A DNA stretch of 64,000 bases, from the NCBI RefSeq assembly GCF_008312935.1, contig NZ_VSZO01000009.1:310001-374000 (forward strand). Direction: 5' to 3'. The DNA comes from Roseiconus lacunae (GTDB lineage: Bacteria; Planctomycetota; Planctomycetia; Pirellulales; Pirellulaceae). This document shows, in pieces, positions 1 to 9,160 of the stretch. The notes under the pieces were generated by a model. It did no database searches. It was not told where the DNA came from and worked only from the letters and a program-made list of their open reading frames with translations. Both the position numbers and the translations under genes were made by a program. Position 1 is the stretch's first letter, and every line of letters begins with the position of its first letter.

Positions 1-1254
1 GGGTTCGGAGAAATCTCGCGAAACTTGCCGCGCGGAACTCGCCGCTAGCGTTTCAAAACCGTCGGTTCGATCTTTCAGCGTCATCAAATTGTAAGCGACG
101 ACGTTATAGGGATCCTGCCGGTTGACTTCATCGGCCAACTGCCAGCCGATTTCATCATCACCTAGACGCAACAAGTCCTGGGCAAGCTGGAACGTTGCGG
201 GGACATAGTCGGCATCAAACGTCAACGATCGCCGTTGATACTCTGCACCTTCTTTGAATCGATACTTGTCGGAAAGCTTACGACCGATTAGATGATCGAC
301 CTCAGGATTATCACCGTAGTGGCGAAGAGCTTTCTGCCGAAGTTCTTTCTCGCGGTCATAGTCGCCTTCAACGTGAGCAATGACGGCTTTTAGGGCGAAT
401 GCCTTTTCATCTTTGGGATTCAATCGCAGCAGATGCTCGATCGTCTTCCCCGCTTGGTCGTAGAGTTCCCGATCGATTTCTTTTTCCGCTTTTAATGTCA
501 ACGCAGGCGCATAATTGGGATTCAGCTCCAAAGCCGTTGCCAGAGCGATCGTTGCCGCCTTTGAATCCGTTGGTCCCAGAGCAACCGCCAACAGAGTTTC
601 CAACCGAGCGTCTTGAATTTCCAATCGCTTTGCTTTCGCAATCGATTCGGCCGCGACTTTAAAATCGCCTTTATCGATCGCGAGTTCCGCCGTTGCTAAG
701 ATCGCATCCAGGTTACCGGAATCGGATTCTAGAACCCGATCATAAAATGACTTCAAAATGATCCGAGCATCGATACCGTTGTTGGAGAAGAATCGACCGG
801 CGGCGACCAATGTGTCGGCGGTCGCATAACGCAATTGACCGGTTTCAAGGTATCGATGGATGAATGCTTTCTCGGTTGCGACTTGGTCGGGCAAACCATT
901 GTATCGGGCGACTTCGATGCCCAATGTGCGCAGCGGAAGACTGGTCGGATACCGCTTCAGCGCGGCTTGATACGTTTCCAAGGCTTCGGCGTATTCGCCA
1001 GAGGAGAGCTGGCACTTGATCAGCAACTCACTCCATCGGCGGTTCCATACTCCCCGTTCGACCTCTGCAGCGGCGGCTTCTTTCGCCTCATCGATCTTAC
1101 CGGTCAAGTAAAGGGCCTCGACGTCGGTGTAAGTCGCAGCCCTGACCGATTGGGCAACCATCATCCATTGGCAGACGGCGATAACGATTGCCCCGATGAC
1201 AATTCGCGGTCGCAAGCGACAAGATTTCGCAGAACGATTCAAAGACGACCTCAC
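1..1254 (-). CDS. Secreted TPR-repeat protein, 3' part outside window
   Basis: This frame is open from a GTG at 1254 to the left edge (418 codons) and is cut off there. An in-frame TGA lies four codons upstream of the GTG, so the start is well bounded; a TTG at 1242 is the only close alternative. The N terminus has basic residues, then a hydrophobic stretch (IVIGAIVIAVCQWMMVAQSVRA), which looks like a signal peptide or anchor. Behind it come helix-turn-helix units of TPR type: ALYLTGKIDEAKEAAAAEVE, then SSGEYAEALETYQAALKRYP, and further alternating Ala/Leu helices. Planctomycetes have secreted TPR proteins that carry a peptidase-MA-like domain after the TPRs, and the visible end (NVVAYNLMTLKDRTDGFETL) reminds me of those, but any catalytic part is outside the window. 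Function unknown; scaffold or protease are both possible. Confidence 0.8.
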   Translation of the reverse strand, partial: MRSSLNRSAKSCRLRPRIVIGAIVIAVCQWMMVAQSVRAATYTDVEALYLTGKIDEAKEAAAAEVERGVWNRRWSELLIKCQLSSGEYAEALETYQAALKRYPTSLPLRTLGIEVARYNGLPDQVATEKAFIHRYLETGQLRYATADTLVAAGRFFSNNGIDARIILKSFYDRVLESDSGNLDAILATAELAIDKGDFKVAAESIAKAKRLEIQDARLETLLAVALGPTDSKAATIALATALELNPNYAPALTLKAEKEIDRELYDQAGKTIEHLLRLNPKDEKAFALKAVIAHVEGDYDREKELRQKALRHYGDNPEVDHLIGRKLSDKYRFKEGAEYQRRSLTFDADYVPATFQLAQDLLRLGDDEIGWQLADEVNRQDPYNVVAYNLMTLKDRTDGFETLAASSARQVSRDFSEP

Positions 1255-1839
1255 CTTGTTTCGTCAGACCTCGAAGCTGCCACAGTTAGTTTTTTAGCGG
1301 ACATCACGCTTGGGCGATGTCTCCCCCCGCCAGGTCGCCCTCCGGGTCAGTGGATGACGAACGCGGCATCATCGCCCCCACTGCAATCGGTTAAACCCCG
1401 GCAGGGGACAAACGATTCGCTTAAACTGAACACCATCGATTGTAGCGAATCGACAAACAGCAGGTTGGCGGGGTATCCCGTAGGGCCCGAATTCTTCGGC
1501 AGCCCGTTTCCATCGGCAGCCCAGTGCTTCGTTCCGACTCGATTTTAGAATTAGCCGCATGGCGTTAGCCACTGTTTCGTTGCAATAACCGGGTCTAACG
1601 CCCGTCGGCTGATGACTCGAACGCGTATGTCAAATCGAACGAAGCACTAGCTGGCTCGGCGATACGGCCCAGTGATCTCAATCTTACTACGCCCCAGCTC
1701 CGACGTCACAAGCGTTGATGTCGCACCGAGTCGGTGGCACTCGAGCAATACGACTGCCTGCTGCGTCTGGGTTACAATCGAATGCCAACAACGAAAACAA
1801 TCGTCTTTTCGAATCGCACCGAACGGCAAGGAGTATCCG
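1255..1839. other. Intergenic region with a MITE-like element
   Basis: This is the spacer between the divergent TPR gene and the secreted HExxH gene. It holds one copy of a ~130-bp palindromic element (listed separately). No convincing coding sequence is seen; the open frames here overlap the repeat or run antisense into the TPR gene. Confidence 0.6.
1522..1650. repeat. MITE-like ~130-bp element, copy A
   Basis: The ends are perfect 12-bp inverted repeats: AGTGCTTCGTTC at 1523-1534 and GAACGAAGCACT at 1638-1649. Inside is a long imperfect hairpin: the arm at 1550-1570 (ATTAGCCGCATGGCGTTAGC) pairs with the arm at 1594-1613 (TCTAACGCCCGTCGGCTGAT). The same design and length recur at 52817-52947 and 52944-53073, and in weaker form at 50661-50779. 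No open frame is contained, so it would be a non-autonomous element. Confidence 0.65.
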
Positions 1840-3330
1840 ATGTGTCCTTCTACGATGCCCTATCGAATGTTTCAGTGGGGTGTCGTTCTGCTTCTGTTTA
1901 TAGCGGCTGAATCAATCGCTCACGAAGCCTGCGCCGATGACGCCACGATTCAAAAATGCCGTCAACAGTTCGCCGACTATACCGGCGCCGAGGTCGTGTT
2001 CAGTCGCGACGACCTACCGCCGGGCCGATATCACGACATCCTTAAACCGCTCGCAATGGAAAATCGACTTCGCGCAGTCGAGATCTGCTTAGAAGAAGCG
2101 AAGCTGTACCCACCGGGTTACTTCGCTGAAATGGGACTCACCACGATCGGCGTCTTCGCAGTCTGCGCTTCGAAGCGGACGTCGGACGACTGGAGGGAAT
2201 TTGATCGGCAGGTCGGTGGCTATCGCTACTACGGGATCTACAACGGAACCGACGCACTGGCCGCGGCATTTTATTCAGACGGACAGTTAGCTCTCACGCT
2301 TCACCACGAAATTTTCCATCACGTCGATTCGACGGTCGATGGTGAAACCGGAAAATGGAATTTGGGTGTTGACGATTTCAACTATCGTCGAGCCATTGAG
2401 GGTGCAAAGCCCTATACAGCCGCTGCGATCGCGATCGACGACCTTAAGGAATTGCGCGGTAAACAGTCGGGATACCCACTTCAAACAACCGTCAGCGCCT
2501 ATGCGGCTAAAAATTTACGAGAAGACCAGGCTGAAACGGCCCGGCATTTCATGTCGATGATGAAAAGCTCCTTGGTTCAAATCGCCGATCAACCGGAATT
2601 GCCCGGCAGCCAACGCATCCTGCATATTCTGCGAGAATACGAATCGGCAGTTCCGGACGGTCCTGGCATTGATTGGTTTGTAAACACGGCGCTGCAACGC
2701 AATCAATTGCGGCGCAACAATTCTGAAATTACCATCGACGCGACGCTGCTACGACTTCGAGACTTTGCTCACCAAGGAGAACGTGGCTACACCGGAGTCG
2801 ACGGAAGGTGCGATGAAGCCAGGATGGTTCTTCGTTGGATCACTCAACTTCCGAGAGATTCACTTGATGTCGATCAATGCGATCGCGTGTTCGACCTGGC
2901 AGAATCTGTCACCGTGGCATTGACGATGGCTCGATTGCAACCCGATGAAAGTCGATCTACTTTCCTGATTTGGGGACGCGAAGATTCAAACGGTGTCAAT
3001 CAAACCTTACGACGCGATGTTCGACGGATCGCAAGCGACTGCGAGCGACTGTATGCGATCGCAAATCATCTAGGCAGAAACGATTTCGATCAATCGGGAT
3101 CGCGGCCCGACGGTTCCTACTGGTCGGTATGCTTGAGTCAACTGCGGCTATTGAGCGAGTACTACGTTTTCATCGATCGTCACTGGTCGATCAGCGAACC
3201 GACCGAGCAAATCTTTTCTGAAACACGCAATCGCATCTGCGATCGTTGCCCGCCGTCGCAACGCACGCTCGCCGTCAAGCTTCGGGCCACTCGCATCGAT
3301 CGCTTAAAGTCGATCATTGAGAATCAGTGA
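1840..3330 (+). CDS. Secreted HExxH putative metallopeptidase
   Basis: The 496-residue protein starts at the ATG at 1840, which has AAGGAG (1828-1833) six bases upstream; an in-frame start at 1672 would add residues that come before the signal peptide and has no such site. The signal peptide is about residues 8-31 (FQWGVVLLLFIAAESIAHEA). The gluzincin-like motif HEIFH sits at residues 156-160 inside LTLHHEIFHHVDS, the arrangement of a zinc-binding metallopeptidase helix. The third zinc ligand cannot be named with confidence. The rest is helical without a recognised domain. It stands alone, convergent with the S41 protease gene. A secreted zinc peptidase is a reasonable inference; the substrate is unknown, and a non-catalytic relative cannot be excluded. 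Confidence 0.85.
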   Translation: MCPSTMPYRMFQWGVVLLLFIAAESIAHEACADDATIQKCRQQFADYTGAEVVFSRDDLPPGRYHDILKPLAMENRLRAVEICLEEAKLYPPGYFAEMGLTTIGVFAVCASKRTSDDWREFDRQVGGYRYYGIYNGTDALAAAFYSDGQLALTLHHEIFHHVDSTVDGETGKWNLGVDDFNYRRAIEGAKPYTAAAIAIDDLKELRGKQSGYPLQTTVSAYAAKNLREDQAETARHFMSMMKSSLVQIADQPELPGSQRILHILREYESAVPDGPGIDWFVNTALQRNQLRRNNSEITIDATLLRLRDFAHQGERGYTGVDGRCDEARMVLRWITQLPRDSLDVDQCDRVFDLAESVTVALTMARLQPDESRSTFLIWGREDSNGVNQTLRRDVRRIASDCERLYAIANHLGRNDFDQSGSRPDGSYWSVCLSQLRLLSEYYVFIDRHWSISEPTEQIFSETRNRICDRCPPSQRTLAVKLRATRIDRLKSIIENQ

Positions 3331-3397
3331 GTATCACGCAAGAAATCGGCAACTTTCCAACTTAAGCAAATGCGATCGGCGAGCCGTCGAACACCGA

Positions 3398-3421
3398 CGA
3401 TTGCTTCGAACGAAGCAATCG
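3398..3421. terminator. Perfect hairpin between convergent genes
   Basis: CGATTGCTTCG and CGAAGCAATCG form a perfect 11-bp stem with a two-base centre, between the stop codons of the convergent genes ending at 3330 and 3445. There is no T-run on either side, so it is a terminator-like or RNA-end-stabilising hairpin and not a classical intrinsic terminator. Confidence 0.4.
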
Positions 3422-3444
3422 CCCGGTTGGCTGCATTATCGTGA

Positions 3445-5292
3445 TTATCGTGTTCGTTGGCTGATCAGTGGGTTCTGACCGGAGAGTTGGCCGATGGCTT
3501 GTTGGAGGACTTCGTCTTCAATGTCACTGGTGATTTTGCCGTCATCGTTTGGACGAGCGGCGATGTACTTTGAATCGACAATCACATCAGGGTAGACGCC
3601 GCGTTGGCTGATCGCGGTCCCGCTAGGCGAGTAAAATTTCGCCGTCGTCAGACACAGCCCAAACTTCGCCGACTGCATCCGGAAGATCCCTTGCACGCTT
3701 CCTTTGCCATAACTTCGCTGGCCGACAATCACGCCGCGTCCTGAATCCGATACCGCACCGGCAAAAATCTCGCTGGCGCTGGCACTGTCGCCGTCGATCA
3801 AAACGGCCAGTGGAAAGCTGAGGGTCTTCGATCGGTGAGCGACGTAGTCAAAGTTCTCGCGTGAGTTACGTCCACGAGTGGTCACGATTCGGCCTTGGCT
3901 GAGGAATCGATCGGCAATGTCGACGGCCGCCGACAGCAACCCACCGGGATTGCCACGAAGGTCCATGATCAGCGATCGCATCCCCTGTTGTTGCAACGTC
4001 CAAATCGCTTGTTCCACGTCGCGTGGTGTCGTTTTCTGAAAGTTGGTTAGCCGCAGGTACCCAACACCATTGACCGGATCACACAAGTGAACGTTTTCGA
4101 CACAAGGCACTTCGACGCGACGACGGGCAACGCGAAGATCTCGTTCATGACCATCGGCGGATGCGATGGTGATGGAAACGAATGAGTTCTCGGGACCTCG
4201 CAGCAAGTCGGCCGCGATTTCGGGTTTTCCGGTCCGTGTGTCAGCCTGCTCGACGCGGACGATTCGATCGCCTGCTTTCAATCCGGCTTCTTCGGCGGGA
4301 CCATTGGGAATCACCGAAAGGATTTCCAGGGCGTCCGTGCTTGGACGCAGCTCAACACCCAGACCGACAAAGTTACCCTCGATGTTCGAAAACATGTCAT
4401 CGAGTTGATCGCCGGAAAGCAAACGCGTGTATGGATCGAGCGTCGAAACGGCTCCGCTAACATATTCCAAAACAACCGCGGTTGGACTGAGCCCAATCTC
4501 CGTGCGCGCCAGTTCGGCGACCGCCGCGACGGCGGCTCGCAAATCATGCCGGCCATTTGTCGGGCGGGTTGAAATTCGGCGGTGAACGCTTTGCTGAAAC
4601 TGGTGGACTTTTTCTAGATCTGCGTTTGGCAACACATCATCTAAATATCGCTGTTCGGTCAGCGCGATTTCGAGCGCGGCTGTCCCATGCAAGAAGATCC
4701 GCGACCAGTCAACATGTTCCACATAGTGTGTTTCTAAATTCGCAAGGATCTCACTATAAAGATCGAGTGCCTGCGCGGCGGTCATGTGGTGCACCGAACC
4801 GACGAAACTTCGGTCGCGATAGCGACGGTTCACGTCGGCGTGCAAGCGGCAGATGATCAGCCGCTGATAGACTTGCCGTGAATTCGGGAAATCGCGAAAG
4901 GCTTTTTCATAATGCCGAATCGCTTCATTCCATTGGCGTTTGACCTCTAGCGAAGCCCCATGGTCAAGCACATCGTTAAGCGGATCGGATTCGATTTGCT
5001 TTGCCGATTCCACCGCGGCGGGCAACGGTTGAACGCTTGATTGCTGTGCATCCGCATTCGTAACGAAACCGCCGAGCAGTGCCGCACCGGTGAGAAGCAG
5101 CTTCGAACGCAACAATGCCCGAGAGGACGTGTCGCGGCGCAGAACTTTTCTTGAGACGAATGGATTACAAGCCAAACGTGACAAACCGACCCGTGCGAAT
5201 AGTGGCATGCTGATGGGGCTCGTGCTGGTGTCTGGAAGGAGGGACGAAGATCGTCGACAAAACTGCCGGCGAAATGTGACCGCGCTAGACAC
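3445..5292 (-). CDS. S41 C-terminal processing peptidase with PDZ domain
   Basis: This is a periplasmic serine protease of the CtpA/Prc type (615 residues from the GTG at 5292; the ATG at 5208 gives 587 and places the hydrophobic signal LLLTGAALLGGFVTNADAQ nearer the N terminus, so either start is possible). After the signal comes a TPR-like helical segment (EAIRHYEKAFRDFPNSRQVYQRL), then a PDZ domain (NFVGLGVELRPSTDALEILSV... GDRIV), then the S41 catalytic domain. With the long start, the catalytic pair is Ser505 in SASASEIF and Lys530 in YGKGS; their spacing of 25 residues is that of Prc. The domain also holds the family motif DLRGNPGG. It cleaves the C-terminal ends of envelope proteins in known relatives; the substrate here is unknown. 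It is a single gene with a long upstream spacer. Confidence 0.93.
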   Translation of the reverse strand: MSSAVTFRRQFCRRSSSLLPDTSTSPISMPLFARVGLSRLACNPFVSRKVLRRDTSSRALLRSKLLLTGAALLGGFVTNADAQQSSVQPLPAAVESAKQIESDPLNDVLDHGASLEVKRQWNEAIRHYEKAFRDFPNSRQVYQRLIICRLHADVNRRYRDRSFVGSVHHMTAAQALDLYSEILANLETHYVEHVDWSRIFLHGTAALEIALTEQRYLDDVLPNADLEKVHQFQQSVHRRISTRPTNGRHDLRAAVAAVAELARTEIGLSPTAVVLEYVSGAVSTLDPYTRLLSGDQLDDMFSNIEGNFVGLGVELRPSTDALEILSVIPNGPAEEAGLKAGDRIVRVEQADTRTGKPEIAADLLRGPENSFVSITIASADGHERDLRVARRRVEVPCVENVHLCDPVNGVGYLRLTNFQKTTPRDVEQAIWTLQQQGMRSLIMDLRGNPGGLLSAAVDIADRFLSQGRIVTTRGRNSRENFDYVAHRSKTLSFPLAVLIDGDSASASEIFAGAVSDSGRGVIVGQRSYGKGSVQGIFRMQSAKFGLCLTTAKFYSPSGTAISQRGVYPDVIVDSKYIAARPNDDGKITSDIEDEVLQQAIGQLSGQNPLISQRTR

Positions 5293-6543
5293 CCAGAACG
5301 AGCGGTCAAGCGAATATAGGTCACAAAAGATGCCCGGTCAAAAAACCGTCCGACGGGAAACCATATTAAATGGCGGGATCGCTGGTGATTGATGCGTCCC
5401 GTTACGGTTGCACCGATCAAGCCAATCGTTCCGAACACATCAGCCTCGTGTTAATAAGCCGAGTCCAGTTCGATTCTCCTAGCCGATCCCGATCGCCCGT
5501 CTTGCGCTCCTACGCAGAAAGCAACAACGTTGCTGCCATGGCCTCAGATTCCTTTAGCCGCAGTCACCACCGCGGCGTCTTGTCAGCCGATCAAGCGGCC
5601 AACTGAAACAACGATAGGCATTGTCCAACTCACGATCAAGGATTTCCCAGTGGATCGATTCGCGATCGCGACTTTCTCCTGTCAGCATGACTTCACCAAG
5701 TCACTGCGATCACCAAACCGATGACGGCCCGCCACGGACTCGCCGAGGGACAGTTCAATGTTGAAAGATTTTCTCGCTGATCGTTTTGATGGTCCGCAGC
5801 TGGTGCTTGGTCTCGATTGTGAAACATCAGCGGACGAGCGTCTGCTCCGGTATTAACGGCTCGTCGGCGGCTAACGCGATACGGCGAACGGCGAAACCCG
5901 AATGGGTCAGAGCACGCATGCCTTCGCAGATTCGGTAACGGTCATCACTTTCGCAACGCATCAAGACGAAACGCTAGTGACACAGAGTTCACTACACCGG
6001 GTTAGGGGGATCTCTTTAACGATTCACTTGAACACTACAGCGAATTCAGGTTACTCCGGATCGCATTTGATTCGATGCGATCTGTCGGCGCAACCGTATG
6101 CCCTTTCGCACAATGTCATTTTTTTACTGACCCAACCGGAGAGCCCAGCCGTCAAAGTTTCCGATACCTGCTTCTGTCCCGCAAACAGGCGTCTTGCCGA
6201 ACGCCCTGGCTGAGTCACCTGAGTGACGATGTCAACGATCAAGTTCACATCGGATGTGGGACAAACTCGATTCCACGGTGAATCCACTGTGAATCGATGA
6301 CCCACCTACCAACAACTCGCCAACTACACGTTTACAAAGGAAAGGACTCCGCGAGCAGAACCGAACGCGTCTGCACGTCTGCGGTTTGATGGATTGTTCA
6401 GAGGGATGGAACTCGGCCCCGGCCGTGGCTCTGAAGTATTGATCAGCCGTCGTGTGCACCCAATCCTCCGACGCCTCATTTGAAGACACCGAAGTCTTCA
6501 AACAGCATCGCTGCGGTAAAGTCCTGGAAGGAGTAACGTCACG
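5293..6543. other. Long intergenic region, nothing recognised
   Basis: About 1.25 kb separates the divergent S41 protease gene and the secreted-protein gene at 6544. Short open frames occur on both strands, but none has a recognisable protein, a good ribosome-binding site or protein-like composition. It must hold the promoters of both genes; a small RNA is possible but I cannot show one. Confidence 0.5.
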
Positions 6544-8310
6544 ATGACCATAAAAAACGCAATCCGCAAAAAGCTTCGACGCTTCGCACTGTTTTGTTTA
6601 GTGACGGCGTCTACCGCGGTGACCTTCAATCACGGCCGCCTCCAAGCCGAAGATACCCACGATAGCGGCGCCCTTTGCGGCTGGGTCGACGACCTCTCGC
6701 ACGAGACCTCATCACCCTCCTCCAATCCCAGCCCCAATCCACTCGCAAAAGCCCACCGCAAATCAAACACGATTCGTCCCAACGCCGAGCCGCCGGTTCC
6801 GCAGTTTCTTTCCATCACGATCGGCGAAGAGCTATTCATCAACACGTGTAACTACGAACAATGGCTCGCCGGGACATTACAAGACCAAGATCCGAAAGCA
6901 GCGATCGCTGTCAACGAATCAAATGACGAACTCGCGGTAACTCCCAACCCGCCCGCAAAAACCAACCGTGGTTCGAGGACGGCGGCCGACTTCAATTCCA
7001 CCGTCGCGGCGATCGCGGCCGCTGCTTCGGCGGGCAATCCGATCGCATTCACGCACTGGACCGAGCCGTTTGCGATGGTCGGCCCGTTTGCCAAGCCGGC
7101 CGAATCGTTGTGGCAGCCGGCGGTTGTCAAAACAGAAAGTGTCGCGACGCAGGGTGAAGCGAAGCGTTCGATTGTTTCAACCGATGCTCAAGTCGCCGCG
7201 ATAGCCGCTTGGATCGATCAAACGAAAGCGTTCGTCACGACGCTTAGCGACCAGGACTTCCGTGTGTTCATTGAAGGTCTTCCCGGCGCGACAGATAACT
7301 TCGAAGTCGCTGACGAAACGATCGACGTACTTGCCCTCAATGACGATGTGGAGGACGACTCCGCAGTTGTCAGTCAGCTAGCCGACGGAACCGACTTGGC
7401 ATCGATCGATGACCTCGATGGCTCGGACGCACGGTCGCATATCGGCAGCGGCCCGATGATCTTCACCATCGAAGATACTTATGCGTCCTACGATTTGGCG
7501 AAAGAAGACCGCGTGGCGGCAGCTCCGGTCAAAGACTTGACCGAACCAACTGCCGATGAGCATGCCACGCCCGTATTGGTTTGGTCAGACATGTTGCCTT
7601 CGCCGCAACGCCAACCGCTGTGCTTCCGTTCGTTTGCCGAGCAATGTGATGCCGGCTGGAGCCCCAAAGCGGATCGCGCCGTTCCGTCCTGGCAACGGCG
7701 TTTACTGCCAACCCCGTCGACAGACACCGTGGCCGTGAACACAACGGCGATTAACGAAGCCGAAAAAATTCCCCCCGAATCGGAAACGATGACGACTGAC
7801 AAGGAAGTCGTCGCAGAAAACACCACCGTCAACGCCATCGAATCGAGCCCCGCCGCTGCCCCAGGCTACTGGGCTGGATCGCCAGAATGCTGGCTTGACG
7901 TATTGATCAGCAAGGCCGACGAAGCTGCCCAATTGCAGCAAGTCGTCCGCCAAAGTCTTCGCCCCCGCAGGGTCGGAAGCGAACTCGCATCGCTGGTGGT
8001 GAGCGGTGATGGAGTTGCTTCCCAACTTGCCGATCGGTTGGCCCAAGCCTGGCCAGCGGCACCTGCCCCGGCCATTCCCAAGGCGGGTAGCGGAGCGAAG
8101 TTGTTGGCACGAGCCGAGGCCGCCGAGCGTTCAGAGAGCGAAAGTCCTGCGGAGGCTTTCAGCGACGAACAGCTCGCCCAGGTCGGTGCCACATTATTGC
8201 AGTGGGTCGACGTGGCCCAAAGCGTGATCGATGACATGAACGATCGCATTGAAGACGTCGCTGAGGTTGCCCGTAGTCGTGGAACTCAGGACGACTCGCA
8301 ATTGCGTTAG
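6544..8310 (+). CDS. Secreted acidic protein of unknown function
   Basis: The 588-residue protein starts at the ATG at 6544, with GGAAGGAG (6526-6533) ten bases upstream. The N terminus is basic (MTIKNAIRKKLRRFALF) followed by a hydrophobic stretch and a probable cleavage near RLQAED, so it is exported. The mature chain is rich in Ala, Asp, Glu, Ser and Pro, with a Ser/Pro patch around residues 56-70 (SSPSSNPSPNP) and long low-complexity acidic stretches. No enzymatic motif is seen. The C terminus (GATLLQWVDVAQSVIDDMNDRIEDVAEVA) looks like an amphipathic helix. It is a single gene, closed by a strong intrinsic terminator at 8403-8462. I do not recognise the family; a surface or extracellular structural role would be a guess. 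Confidence 0.8.
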   Translation: MTIKNAIRKKLRRFALFCLVTASTAVTFNHGRLQAEDTHDSGALCGWVDDLSHETSSPSSNPSPNPLAKAHRKSNTIRPNAEPPVPQFLSITIGEELFINTCNYEQWLAGTLQDQDPKAAIAVNESNDELAVTPNPPAKTNRGSRTAADFNSTVAAIAAAASAGNPIAFTHWTEPFAMVGPFAKPAESLWQPAVVKTESVATQGEAKRSIVSTDAQVAAIAAWIDQTKAFVTTLSDQDFRVFIEGLPGATDNFEVADETIDVLALNDDVEDDSAVVSQLADGTDLASIDDLDGSDARSHIGSGPMIFTIEDTYASYDLAKEDRVAAAPVKDLTEPTADEHATPVLVWSDMLPSPQRQPLCFRSFAEQCDAGWSPKADRAVPSWQRRLLPTPSTDTVAVNTTAINEAEKIPPESETMTTDKEVVAENTTVNAIESSPAAAPGYWAGSPECWLDVLISKADEAAQLQQVVRQSLRPRRVGSELASLVVSGDGVASQLADRLAQAWPAAPAPAIPKAGSGAKLLARAEAAERSESESPAEAFSDEQLAQVGATLLQWVDVAQSVIDDMNDRIEDVAEVARSRGTQDDSQLR

Positions 8311-8402
8311 ACCAGGCTTCGAAGACGCTTTCGGTAAACACGACGAATCAAGCCAGTCTTGTCCATCCTGCTGGCGCGCACTTTGATTCGGAACCACTGC
8401 CA

Positions 8403-8462
8403 GATCCGCTCGTTCTCAAACGGGTACCCTCCCTCGCGTGCGAGAACGAGCGGATCTTTTTT
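8403..8462 (+). terminator. Intrinsic terminator after the 6544-8310 gene
   Basis: A perfect 15-bp stem, GATCCGCTCGTTCTC (8403-8417) with GAGAACGAGCGGATC (8442-8456), encloses a 24-base loop and is followed directly by six Ts (8457-8462). It lies 92 bases after the stop codon at 8310. Confidence 0.88.
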
Positions 8463-8498
8463 CCTCCCAAACCGGCTTGCTCATACACAGGACTTGTG

Positions 8499-8654
8499 AT
8501 GATCGCCATCCTGCTCGCCTGCACCGTGAAGACGATTTTGTTCAAAAAGAAAAAGACAGCCGATCGCCTTTCGCCGACATCCACTCCGCCGGAAACGCTC
8601 CCGTCGGAAGTCGCCCCGCCGAATCGGAATCGACGTCGCAAGTCAGCCGGATAA
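8499..8654 (+). CDS. Possible small basic protein (51 aa)
   Basis: This short frame starts at the ATG at 8499, six bases after AGGA (8489-8492), and ends at the TAA at 8654. It begins with a hydrophobic stretch (MIAILLACTVKTILF), then KKKK, then a Pro/Ser-rich linker and a basic tail (NRNRRRKSAG), which would suit a small membrane-tethered protein. It follows the terminator at 8403-8462 and would need its own promoter. No family is recognised. The composition is protein-like, but chance cannot be excluded in this GC-rich DNA. Confidence 0.33.
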   Translation: MIAILLACTVKTILFKKKKTADRLSPTSTPPETLPSEVAPPNRNRRRKSAG

Positions 8655-8684
8655 GCCAAACCGCCGTCACCCAAACGCCCGAGC

Positions 8685-8748
8685 GGTCAAAGCCTTGTTC
8701 GGTCAAAGCCTTGTTCGATCAAAGCCTTGTTCGATCAAAGCCTTGTTC
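8685..8748. repeat. Tandem repeat, 4 x 16 bp
   Basis: Four head-to-tail copies of GGTCAAAGCCTTGTTC, with GG or GA as the first two bases, run from 8685 to 8748 with no gaps. They lie between the small frame ending at 8654 and the stop codon of the minus-strand gene at 8759, so they fall in the 3' untranslated region of that gene. Confidence 0.9.
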
Positions 8749-8758
8749 GGTGCAACGA

Positions 8759-9160
8759 TTAGAACTGGCGGGCGCCACCGGGTTGTCCACTCTGGGGCAA
8801 TTCCCAGGGTGGGATCGGGCGAGTCGCCTGCTGATTGCCACCGACAGGAGGCGCCGGTGGGTAAGTTTGTGGATAGGCCTGCGGGTAGCTCGGCTGTACC
8901 GTCCCGGCCGGAGGCAAGTAGCCCTCGGGGACTTGCCCTTGGTCGACAAAATTCGGCGACTCGCCCTCGGCTTGATCGTGGGAATTTTGATGGGCTTCCA
9001 GTAGTTCCTTGCCTTTGGCGATCGCTCGTGACGCGTCTTCGCGTATTTCATCCCGGTTGAAACGAATTGTCGTTTCTTTCTCATTCCGATCGATGGTGAA
9101 CCAACCGGCTACAAATGCACAGCAAGCGAGTGCTCCCAGAATCACGAGAGTGCGAAACAT
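8759..9160 (-). CDS. Small single-pass membrane protein, Pro/Gln-rich tail
   Basis: The 133-residue protein starts at the ATG at 9160, with AAGGAT about nine bases upstream on its strand. Residues 3-22 (RTLVILGALACCAFVAGWFT) form one transmembrane or signal-anchor helix. A charged helical stretch follows (DRNEKETTIRFNRDEIREDASRAIAKGKELLEAH), then a Pro/Tyr/Gln-rich tail with repeated YPQ and PPAPP elements. This layout is typical of small anchored planctomycete envelope proteins, but no function can be assigned. Immediately after its stop codon lies the 4 x 16 bp tandem repeat. Confidence 0.7.
   Translation of the reverse strand: MFRTLVILGALACCAFVAGWFTIDRNEKETTIRFNRDEIREDASRAIAKGKELLEAHQNSHDQAEGESPNFVDQGQVPEGYLPPAGTVQPSYPQAYPQTYPPAPPVGGNQQATRPIPPWELPQSGQPGGARQF

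Noticed and set aside
835-1548. Open plus-strand frame of 237 codons
   Set aside because: It runs antisense through the TPR gene and into the MITE-like element and has no protein-like pattern; the minus-strand frame has a signal peptide and TPR helices.
5455-5490. T-arm-like GTTCGATTC suggestive of a tRNA
   Set aside because: The flanking bases do not form a T-stem, and no acceptor or anticodon arm is found around it.
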